Of a DNA stretch of 64,000 bases, positions 26,931 to 37,500 are shown in pieces. Origin of the DNA: Branchiostoma floridae (taxonomy: Eukaryota; Chordata; Leptocardii; Amphioxiformes; Branchiostomatidae); NCBI RefSeq assembly GCF_000003815.2, contig NC_049985.1, positions 13,229,567-13,293,566 on the forward strand, in the 5' to 3' direction. The first letter of the stretch is position 1. Every line of letters begins with the position of its first letter. A program made the position numbers and the translations under genes. Below the pieces are notes generated by a model. It was not told the origin of the DNA, ran no database searches, and saw nothing but the letters and a program-made list of their open reading frames with translations.

Positions 26931-29044
26931 ATGAGCAGCACAACTCCTCAGTATTGGCTGGAGTACACCTTTACTGCATCTGAGCAGGGCCCGGGTCTTA
27001 ATGACCTGGTCCGAGGCACGGCCGATGCTCTGACCAAGGCCACATCAACAGTGGACAATGGAAAAGTTCTGTTCCTCTTCAAGGTAAGACACTTCCACAG
27101 TCCAATATTGCTGGATGTATTTGTACTGTCTTCCAATCTACATTTGAGTGTTCTGATAATAAACAGCAGTATCTTTATGCCCCCCTCCCCCAGGTATTGG
27201 CAGAACCTAAACTTATCGCAGGTGAGGCTCATGTCTATTGACAGTATTTTTCAGTTTTAACATGTCTTCAATTCGAATATCAACCTTGCAGATACACAAA
27301 GGGCATTGATTTTAACAACTTCACATAATTGATATCTCATTCCGCATCAATAGAAATAAAAAAAGTGTGATACACTGGCTTTAGGACTTAATCTATAATG
27401 CATTTCTCCACACTTGTGAAAATTACCAATATTATTATAAAATTCCATTTTTTGTCTGATTTTTATATATTGTCTTATTAAAGTGCTCTGAAACATATCT
27501 CAATATACATTTCAAGTTGTCCAAGCCAACGATGCTGCTGAGCTTGATGCTGCCCTGACAGCCAACCCAGCCCCTTGTTTCGGCCAGTTGGTGCAGGTTC
27601 AGTGCCTTCCACTCCGCCCTTATGAGGCATTCGCTAAGGAGGTTCTTGGTGTTGAGACTTCATTTCAACAAACTGAGGAGTGGGCCTCACCACCAGGCCA
27701 GTTCTACTGCGTAACGGTTGACGTAGAGTACACTGGTAAGGATTTCTCTTCGCATCAAATTACTTCAATGTGCAACTCAAAATATGGGAACTTATATGTA
27801 ATTCAAACAAACAATGAACAACTCTTGTACGATAAGAATTCTATACGTGACATACATGGAATTTAGAAAGAGAGAGACATTAATGATTAACAGTATAATA
27901 ACACTTACTACTCTACATTGTAAATAACAGATCTTCATTATGTAAAATTGGACCTCATTTTCATTATTAACTAATAATTAAGGAGAAACTGCAATGATAG
28001 CAGCTTTGCAGGAAATTTAAATGATAGGAATGTTACATTTTTGTGTATATGTGTGACATGTACCATCAGATATACAATGTTACTTATGCATATTGGGGTA
28101 TCATTTACATATCTAAATAGAAAAAAGTGTTGGCTGATGCATGGGGTCATGGATGTCTGGCGGAAATGTGCATGTATAACTATAAGCCATAGGATGAATT
28201 TTAGCTTAACCATATTAGATACTGCTACATGTAGTAAGGTTTCTCTGTGACATTCTTTCTAAGGCATGACGCAGGAAGAGCTGTACCAGATATGGAAACA
28301 AGAGGCCATGGCTGCACTCGGTGTGATGGAACAAGGGGGCGCCAAGCTCTGGAAGGTTGTGACAGAGAGGAAGGTACAAAATGGATATACACTGAACTGA
28401 TTGTGACAAAAGATGCAGGGACTGTCATTGGGAGTGTCATTGTCACTTTGGGCTGCATCTCTTCGAATTCCCAGCTACTACTTATTTTACATTGTACACA
28501 ATGTAAGATTCAAAAGTGCTACCTGCATGTAACTGACAACCCTTTTGAAATGAGTAGTATGGCTGAGAAGTTTATTGGATCATGTTAGTTCAAGTCATCA
28601 TTGCTACGCTGACACCAAAATGGCCACATGAAGTTACTTTAAATATTGCATACGCAGAAGACAACATTTCTTCATCTTTAACAATCAAAGAAAAGGCTAT
28701 GTAGTTCAGAGATACATGTTGACATTTTGGTCTCGAAGAATCGGCACATGCACGTTGAGGAGATTAATAATATATCATCAATAGGTTTCAAGAGACAGAG
28801 AGAAAAAGAGTAGGTTACCGAATGAAGAGGTTAATATTGATAATTGAGATCAAATTGAAGTACTTGAGAAGGGACAGGGGAAAAAGTTAATGTTGTGTTG
28901 TTGACTTGTACACAGGTGCTGCTCTTGCTGAAGATGCCCACTCCAGACGTGCTTGACAACACATTCATGATGGGGCTGCCGCTCTTCAAGCAGATGGGAA
29001 ACCAGACCCACACAGCCTGCAAACCCATTGTACCATTCAAGTAG
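26931..29044 (+). CDS. Two-domain muconolactone-isomerase-like protein (complete, 5 coding exons)
   Basis: The coding exons are 26931-27083, 27194-27221 (a 28-bp micro-exon), 27517-27735, 28264-28373 and 28916-29044. They join in frame (phases 0,1,1,0) to 212 residues ending in TAG. The micro-exon is required to keep the frame. The protein holds two related ferredoxin-like halves, residues about 7-98 and 123-209. Each has a predicted strand-helix-strand start, then G-K-V-L-F-L-F-K-V or G-A-K-L-W-K-V-V followed by a strand of aliphatic residues, and an (A/V)-x-E-L-D or D-V-L-D turn. Domain 2 ends G-L-P-L-F-K-Q-M-G as in the muconolactone delta-isomerase (CatC) family, where the usual protein is a single domain of about 95 residues acting in bacterial catechol breakdown. 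Domain 1 ends with P-L-R-P-Y-E-A-F-A. No signal peptide or membrane segment is seen, so it is probably cytosolic. Substrate and activity in an animal are unknown; the family call is by eye. The ATG at 26931 is the first in the exon, 25 bases after the acceptor. Confidence 0.85.
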
Positions 29045-29705
29045 AGAAGATACCGCTTGCCGTCACAATGTCTCAACTAAAACGCTTGATTTTCATGCAA
29101 AGTAAATCACTATTGTTGGACTTGTTGGTTGTGGGAAAGGAAATTATATCATCAGTAATATCAAAATGTGAGTTAGGAGACCTTACTCCTCCAAGGCCTT
29201 GAGATATTCTGACATTTTGGAAATCTTGTTTCATTTATCATGCAAATGACGTTCAATTAGCATATTAAGCTAGTTGAATTGATGGTCTAGTCCTCTCTAC
29301 TAAAACTATTGTATGCGTTAAGGTCAGAATTCTATTCTAATATTTCATCACTAATTAGGCAACTGACTTGAGCATTCAACATTAGTTGACCTTTATTCAT
29401 TGTATACCATGATCCTACTTTTGAAAATGGGGTATTGAGAGGATATGCTAAATTACAACATTGGCAGGTACCCTCAGAATTGCAAACTTAAGAGACTTGA
29501 GTGTTCAGAACAATTTATTAATGTTTGGATATCCGGGTTTCAAACACAACAAGGTGAAAAACTTTTAGTACCTCATTGGAACAATTCAACTGCAGATTTA
29601 TACTATAGTTCTGTTCGCTGGAATATGACATTGACATTGAATCTGCTTCCTATACTAGTTCAACACAATTAAGTGCTTACAGGACAACTAACCATTAATT
29701 TACTG

Positions 29706-29711
29706 AATAAA
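29706..29711 (+). terminator. Candidate poly(A) signal of the isomerase-like gene
   Basis: AATAAA lies 662 bases after the stop codon, followed by a T/GT-rich stretch (AGTTTGTTTTG). It is the first canonical signal downstream that I noticed on the plus strand. It implies a 3' UTR of about 0.68 kb. Confidence 0.5.
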
Positions 29712-29957
29712 GTTTGTTTTGCTACCTTACAACTGGAGTGTGAAGAATTTTGTTGAAATGTATTATGTTCGAAAGTAAAAAAAAATTGCGTGGCATAATT
29801 TGGTGTAATTGAATTGTTGATTAAATCAATAAAAAATTCCATGCAATGGTGCTACAAATGTATGTGCCACCAAAAGCAGGTAAAGGAACCTAAAGCATTT
29901 TCTGCTAGAATGGCTATTGCCCGAAAGGAAGGCCATTTTGTCAGGATTTCCATCCGT

Positions 29958-30229
29958 ATGTCTGTCTGGATGTTTCTGTCCGGATGTCTGTCAGAATGTC
30001 TGTCTGTATGTCTGTCCGTATGTCTGTCTGGATGTTTCTGTCCGGATGTCTGTCAGAATGTCTGTCTGTATGTCTGTCCGTATGTCTGTCTGGATGTTTC
30101 TGTCTGTATGTCTGTCCGTATGTCTGTCAGAATGTCTGTCCGGATTTCTGTCCGGATGTCTGTTTGGATGTCTGTCCGGATGTCTGTCCGGATTTCTGTC
30201 CGGATGTCTGTCCAGATGTCTGTCCGGAT
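29958..30229. repeat. 12-bp minisatellite, TGTCTGTC-NGNA units
   Basis: About 22 tandem units fit TGTCTGTC followed by CGGA, TGGA, TGTA, CGTA or AGAA. Some units are 14 bp (TGTTTCTGTCCGGA) and a few start TTTCTGTC. A higher-order block of roughly 62 bp (12+14+12+12+12) is repeated about twice. Because 12 is a multiple of 3, all plus-strand frames stay open over long stretches and spell Cys/Ser/Val/Met-rich peptides; these are artefacts of the repeat and not genes. Confidence 0.95.
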
Positions 30230-30639
30230 CATAGCTTCAAATTCAGGGCATCAAAGATAAATTCTAACATAATCCTGTGTACATCAATAAAGCTTAGGAC
30301 AAAAAATTAATAATTGAATAAACACCATGGGCAGTAATCAACATGTTACACATAATAATTATGTATTTAATGACAAAGATTTGTACACAAATCATCCCAG
30401 GTCTGTGACACATTGCAAAAAATGTAGATGTAAAGTTTCTAAACATACATATTACTTATTAAGTGAATGAGTCATTTCCTGGCAATTAAAAATGTGTATT
30501 TTGCCTTGTCCCAGTTTATTCCAGCACATGCTGTTATACATGTACATAGCTTGACAAAGAAGTCATTATTCTAACACAATATGCAACAACAATGAAAAAC
30601 TTCCATCTACAATAGCAGCTACAAAATAAACAGGTCTCA

Positions 30640-30900
30640 AGTGTATGTACAATCAAATGTCGTAAAACACTGCCGTGTGCCTAGAATATTACATCTGGGA
30701 GCTATGGGACGTCGTAAACGGGGAAGAATGAAAATCAAGGAATTAAAGCAGCAGCCGAGGTATCAATCCAGGCCGGAGATTTATGCCGTAATCAGCACAG
30801 CGGGGACTTGCCTTTTGCTGCCCTCATGTTTCTTTTATTCCTACAATAAATATCTCGGGGGTGAAACAGCGCAGCAGCGCGTCGTATCACAGTAATCTGC
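30640..30900. promoter_or_regulatory. GC-balanced island, candidate conserved noncoding element
   Basis: This is a non-repetitive stretch with raised CpG (GGGACGTCGTAAACGGGG, GCAGCAGCGCGTCG). It contains GATTTATGCCGTAATCAGC, which carries a Cdx-like TTTAT core and a TAATC homeodomain core, and AATAAATATC. No frame has splice support. A regulatory role is inferred only. Confidence 0.2.
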
Positions 30901-31139
30901 CCATACGTTAACCCACTGGTACCATTTCAAAGAAGGAAATAACTTTTGTTCATTATAATAAGGAAGAAAAGTTGACACTAATGCAGACACAGCACCAAAT
31001 ACAGAAATGACATGATCACAATGGCGAAATGTATCAAACTAAGAAGTCATAAATGCATGTCGTATGTAGAATATATGCTGGCTAAAACATTGAGTAAAGC
31101 TGGGATGTACCCATACGTAATCATTGAAAACCCAGTCTC

Positions 31140-31345
31140 TATTATATTCCATGTGACATGCAATTAAACCCTCCCGCCATGATTAATGGTTAAGAATGTT
31201 CCTATCTGACCAGGTCGTAGTTTGCTTCAGGGCTGCAGTATCTTAGGAAATGATGGGAACAAACATCTTTACACAACTCCTGGCCAGAGGGCTGGATTTG
31301 CCTTGGACCTACTGAGCCGCTGGTGATAATTCATGCCTGGCTGTA
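31140..31345. promoter_or_regulatory. GC-balanced island, candidate conserved noncoding element
   Basis: This non-repetitive stretch contains CATGATTAATGG and GATAATTCATGC (homeodomain/POU-like cores) and a GC-balanced middle part. It lies in an otherwise AT-rich noncoding region. The functional reading is speculative. Confidence 0.2.
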
Positions 31346-31631
31346 TTTCTACTAGTAATATGGTCTATAAAACTTTATTTGGATACAGGATAGAAAGAAA
31401 CTATGCTCAACATTGCTAAGGAACACTTCAGATTTTATATATTTATCTATCAAAAGTCATAACAGATACTATGAGATAGAACAGATAGCACAGGAGACTT
31501 CCCATGATGGCAAAGATTACAATTTCATGCATGGCAATTCCTAAAGCATAAATGCACTTGCAAACCATTTTATGACTAGTACTACATGTATGTGATGCAT
31601 AAATACATATCAGTATGACAATGACAAAGTT

Positions 31632-31795
31632 TTTTTTCTGTGTGTGTATGGGGAGGGGGGAGATATTGTGTGCATGTGTGTGTGTTTGTCTGTGTCTGTG
31701 TTTGCACATGTGGCTGCATGTGTTTATGTCTGCACATGTGTCTGCGTGCGTTTGTGTCTGCATGTGTATATGTGTGTGTGTGTGTGTGTGTGCAT
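31632..31795. repeat. Impure TG microsatellite
   Basis: TG repeats interrupted by TC, CA and GC steps, ending in a purer (TG)n run at about 31769-31791. All reading frames through it are artefacts of the repeat. Confidence 0.9.
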
Positions 31796-31799
31796 GAAG

Positions 31800-34050
31800 A
31801 GTTTATTCACCTAAACCTTTTCCTTTTTAAGTTGTTGGCTGGTGAACTTTATACTAATTACAGGCTTCCTTCCATCTTCTGACACATGGATGATGGATTT
31901 CTCCCCCACTCTTTACCACAGTGACTGGACTTTCCAATCTTCCTTTGCAGAAATAGACCAAGCTTCCTCTGAACTCTAGGAGTGCACTTTGCAGACATTA
32001 TGAAGAACCACTGTCAGAGTTATCTGGACTCCAAACTTCGTGGCCTTTTCCCCGTCTACCTACGAGCCATGATAGGATGCACCCATTCATATGTCTCAGG
32101 CCAAGAGGTCTGCTCCTGTAGACAGCATGTCTCACCGACAACTCAGTTGAAACAAAAATCTGACCTTCGGGGCAACATGTGCACTCCTGTGATATGACCT
32201 GTACATGCTGGAGGAAGTGTACCATAAGTCCTCCTTACTAAACTGATATGGGTTACTGAAGGGTCCATGTAACATATTCTCCACCTCAGGGAAGGTGATA
32301 AAGAGCTTATGTTATCATTTTAATGAACACATTTATGTCTTATAAAAAGCATGTTCATGTCTAATGGAAAATTCAAAACTAAAAAGGAAAGAAGATATAT
32401 AGAAATGTACATTATCTGACACATCTTCGGGGATGTTGGGCCTTTTTTTCTAATGAATCAGGTAAAATCTAAAACTGCCATTATATACAGGTACATTGTA
32501 CATATTGACTACATGACTTGTATAATGTTTTGCTGATAATTCATATTTCTACAACATAATAAATCAACAGCCTGTATCAAAGTACATTTTTATAGCACTG
32601 AAATACAAGTTTGAGAAGAAGGTCCAGTGGTGATCATGCAGGACTCTATCAGATTCATTACATCTATAGAGTTAGGTAGAAATGGTGCATGTTTGTAACA
32701 CCTTATAGAAACACACAGTACAGAAGAGCCCCCTGTTGATCATAAAGAATACTGCAGCACTTGTGGATTGTATCAGCAATGAAAGAGAGGTTTAGTACTG
32801 TTTAGAAAAATGTAAAACTAGCAGCTGAACAGCGACGTTAAAAGCTCTATGAATGTACATGCAGCAGTGATCATAAACAGTTTAAGTTTGAGACAACTTG
32901 TACAACATTTAGAATTACTAGTAGACACTGAAGATAAAAAAACAAACACTTTCAACTTTACAACTGTTACATGTACATATAATACTACAGACTAAACATG
33001 TAAAGCACATTTATACATATGACTTATTCTATTAAACAACATTACAGTACAGGAAATGCAGATCTCATAAATTTATTTAGTTGTTCATCCTGAACTTAAT
33101 TTGCATTCATACTTTCAGTCATGTCCTCTCCAAATTCGTTTCAGTTTCAATGTTTCTTTATGATAACATAACAACATCAACTTCCACACAAGTTCCAAAG
33201 TATCAGGATTTTATCAGAACAAAATTTTATTGTAGGTTCATGGTTACGAGCTACAGGTGCCTGGTGGCAGTCCGCTTCCATGGTGATAAGAGGTAACTGT
33301 CCATAAAATCATATTCATGTGGCCAAAACAGAAGTGTACTTCTTATTTGACCTGCTAGGAGGCATTAGTTACATGTTCTTCAGTGTACCATTATGGTTTC
33401 ATACAATGTATGTAAAGATTTCATTGCACAAAGGGTTTAACGATTACAAAGCTTACTCATTATGCAGTTTTGACCTATCAGAGACCAGCTGAGATTGAAA
33501 AACGGTATACTTGACACCCTGCAATACTGCACATCCCCATCTGGCTATCAGTCATTGGAGTATTCTGACCATTTCTTTTCCATCACCAAAGATAAAACTC
33601 AACTCATAAGCATGGCATGAATGTTGACTCAACACTTAAACTATGTCCCAGGTTTCACAACCAATATTTCTCAACATTCATCCATGAGTTTCACAGACCA
33701 AAATTAAAACATTCTGTGACAACTTGGCAAAATATATGTATATGTTCCTGAAAACATGTTGGAATTACTGTTTAGAACTGTCTAAATAAGGCTCTGAAGA
33801 GAATGTGTAACACATATGAAATAATGCCTACAGTGATAATGAATAGTAACGTAGCAAAAAATGTAACATATTCCATTAAACACTTCATACATAAATCTTA
33901 TATTACGTACACAATACAAAATTACGACCATCTTTTTACAAAATCGAGCACGATAAAGGCTTAGATTTCTCAACAAATTGCTGGACTGTGTTTCTACTAC
34001 TTCTGTGTTTTGCTACTTTCTGTACATAATTTGAAGCAAGAAGTAATATC
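31800..34050. other. Noncoding stretch without recognised genes
   Basis: AT-rich with ACATGTA words. An open frame on both strands around 31982-32225 lacks splice signals and was not accepted. Nothing else is recognised. Confidence 0.5.
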
Positions 34051-34534
34051 GTGGGGCCACGTAGCACAGTGGTAGTGTATTCGGCCCGTGACCGAGAGGT
34101 CGCCGGTTCGAATCCGCCTGCCGTGTTGCCGGTCTTGTGCCCTTGGGAAAGGCACTTTACACGACTTTCCTCACTTTACTCAAGTGAAAAATGAGTCGTC
34201 CCTCGGATAGGACGTTAAATGGAGGTCCCGTGTATGGGGGGAGCCATACCCCATGTACGTTAAAGAACCCCCACACGTGCGATGGTGCGGTGGTGCGAAT
34301 TCTTCTGTCGGAAGTTGGTGATTCACTTTAAAAATCACCTGGATGGAGGCCTGGCGACCTCTGTGATCTACAATGTACATCATTCACCCGGACGGGTGTG
34401 TCACCCCGTAAGGGGCAGTATAACCCGTCGTTGTGTGAACATGTGCGAACATGTATATATAGGGCTCCCTTGGAAATCAGTTACTACGTTAACTGAAGGG
34501 ACTACCCTAAGGATCAATAAATAAATAAATAAAG
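34051..34534 (+). mobile_element. Intact tRNA-derived SINE (about 484 bp)
   Basis: The head is tRNA-like: A-box GTAGCACAGTGGTAG at about 34061-34075 and a perfect B-box GGTTCGAATCC at 34105-34115. A central region follows with GGGAAAGGCACTTTACACG and CGGATAGGACGTTAAATGG, resembling central domains shared by many animal SINEs. The 3' end is a short (AAAT)n tail at 34515-34534. Flanks AAGAAGTAATAT and AAGAAGATATGTAA may be a decayed target-site duplication. It is mobilised in trans by a LINE if active. It has no protein-coding capacity. Confidence 0.85.
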
Positions 34535-37500
34535 AAGATATGTAAATTGTACAATGTATAGTTTTCTTTTGCTCCATTGGCCGTTGTTTGGTAGGCAACT
34601 GTACAATCACAGCAGGTGTAGACTACCCAGGATGGCAACAGGGCTACATAAGATGAGCTCAGTACTAAAATTATCAGCATCACTCATCCTGGCAGGTTCC
34701 ACATATTTGCTATCCATGTATACACAAAATGCCTTCCTATTTCCACAGAAATTAGACCTCGGACATACAAACACGTACAGCAGGGCTCAGCAAATACACT
34801 GTTAGAAGCCCCAATAACACTGTACTGTAGTGTACTGCAAATAGAGACCCAGATAAATGATACAGGAAAGGAAAAGTAGTCTGCTTGAGAAGATAAGAGG
34901 CTGTGCCTACATTAAGGCTGGAACTTAAGTCAGCACCTATTAAGATAGGGAAATTTGACAAGTTGATCTACATGTAGATCTAAATTTGACTTGGGGTGAA
35001 AATGTGGCTTAAACTTGGTGGTAGACTGTAGGGCTTTAGAGTAGACAGCTTATGACACATCAATCTATTAAAAAGTGTAGATTAACACCATCTATTTTGC
35101 TAACATGCTGACTGCATGGACTGCCAGTCTCCTGCAGCTATAACTTTTTAAGGAGCTTGAGTGTTCATGTACATATTGCTGCCACTGTAACAGAGTGACG
35201 TATATCATGAAATTTGTAAAACATTGTTATTTCTTCAATTCTTGGAAACAACTTTCTGGAGACGAGTAATTTACATGATATTCCACATGTACTATCTTGT
35301 TTTGTAAGACAAGATCGTTAATAGAATGTAAACTCAAGGCACAACAGTTAATATCAGTTTCATGCCTACGAAGCTGGTTTGTCTCTTGCGATCTCTATCA
35401 GGCTTTTTAGTACTAATATGTCAAAAGGTGGTTATACCACATTACCAGTTATACGCTACAGTTTCGGCCTCATCAGAAAGTTCGTGTTATTGTCTGCAAC
35501 CTGTAATCCCCAAACATGTGGATTTCTGCCCATATATTATAAGTTATTTTCTACTTATAGGTCTAACATTCGGTCCACAGAATTTTTCCAGGTCCGGACC
35601 GTTCCAATAGCAAAAACCGGTTTTGTACCATTACCCTAGAAGGCTAGAACTATTCAAAGCAATACAAGAAAATCAGGAGCTTCACAGATCCTTCAGTCAA
35701 CTGACAGAAGCCAAAGTAAATCATTTGTAAACATCCCATTGCTGTAGGCAAACCTTCTCACTCCCACACTGTATTTGTACTGTAGACATCCAACACAATA
35801 TAAACACACTGTGTCAGCAAGCCAGATTCAAATATATCACAGGCAACAACAACTTGCTTGGGTCAACAAGGGAATCATGTACATATAAGGATCCTATCAG
35901 TCCCAGTCTCTAAGGTAAAAATGTATGCTTTTCTTGACCTATTATCTCTAACTTTAAAAAAAATCAAATTCAAAGGAGCCTGTATATTGTTATCATTACA
36001 CATGGTATGCAGCTCATATATATAAAGCAATCGTACTAATACTACAATGTAAAGACTGAAGAAAAAAGCGTACGTCAAGTCACAGTCAAAGCCTCAGAAG
36101 TTACACACATTATTGTGATCCACAAAGCATTACCATCAAGTCAAATCTATACAAATATCTATACATGCGTGTACATATAATAGCAATAAAAAAACATCTT
36201 AGAAACAAGTACTAATCAATTTAATTGTATTATGGTATTGATAACTGAAAATATGAACATTGCATGAATATTGCATATTCATCATGCATTGTGTGGGACG
36301 TGTGCTTGCTTTATTGTACCAATAAAACCTTAACATTATTGCCTTTGCAAAACAAGACTAGACTAATGGTGTTTATGTTTGACTTCAGTTTTACTGGTAA
36401 GAAATATAAGTTTGCCGTGACGTTACAAACATTATGTGTACATGTAATATAATTTCATGACACACAGCCATGTTCTCTGACATTTCCTACCAAATAGCTC
36501 CATAGTTAATGTCATTAACTCCACATCTCCAGCTCTGGTGGGAGACCTTTCAGCAGTCTTACTGTACATCATGGAAGGGCTGGTCTCAAAGTTCAAACAT
36601 TCACAAGCATGTTGTCTCTGACTAAAGTCTAAGTGAACTGACAATTTGTCAGTTGAAGTCAATATGATGAGCTGGAAGACTAAACCTTGGAACTCACACT
36701 TGCAATGTGGATATAGATTCATGTATTCCTCCCAACACTCCTTTACTTCCTCTTGTCCTCTTGATAAATTTTAGATGTTCATGAATCACGAAAATAAGAT
36801 GGAGTGGCCTAAGTAATCACTCTTTGGCAACAAAATAGCAGCTATCTTTTCTAGACTACAAAATAACATTAAGAGCGTGCAATCTTTTTTTGAGCCCACC
36901 CCTAGATCAGTTATCATGATTGCCCATCATGTGCTGCTGTACCTGTAGGAACTCTTGTGGGATGATGACTAATGTAATCATGTGTCCGGGCACTCCACTG
37001 GATGGCTTCTTAATTCAATTACATACAGCGTTATTGAGTTTTACCTTGGCCCAGTGTTTGTTTTATCACTCCAGCCAGGACTGTAAACTGTTACATGTAG
37101 TTCCTTCAGACAAATGTGCGAGTTCTACTTTTGTTATTGATTTTTCCCATCATGTTGACTTTACTGAAAAGAATATGGCAGGTTGTTTGGATGTATTTTT
37201 TGTATGAATAATATCCCAGAATGGCAAGTGCATTCATGTAAAACTCAGTGCTTCAGATAAGACAACAAACTCCAATAACGTCGAAACCAGTCGAATACCG
37301 TCTCTGAGCAGTCATTTTCCCAAGCTACGAATGAAGACAACAAATACCAGTTAGAGTTAAATTCCTAATATCATTATAGCAGTAAAAAAGTTTTCTGAAT
37401 CAAAGATTATTGTAGATTGTAGTATATACCAATTCAACTTATGTGCCCCTTTTCTCCTGACTAGAATTCTGCAAGAACCTCATATCATACGTATAGATCC

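Noticed and set aside
29917-30310. Long plus-strand frames rich in Met-Ser-Val-Arg or Cys-Leu-Ser
   Set aside because: They are the three frames of the 12-bp minisatellite.
31615-31882. Cys/Val-rich frames
   Set aside because: Translation of a TG microsatellite.
34105-34115. tRNA gene suggested by a perfect B-box
   Set aside because: The head continues into a SINE body and tail, and no acceptor-stem pairing is seen, so it is a tRNA-derived SINE and not a tRNA gene.
36432-36722. 96-codon minus-strand frame
   Set aside because: A GTAGG donor lies inside, but no good acceptor precedes it and codon use is AT-driven. It may be untranslated sequence.
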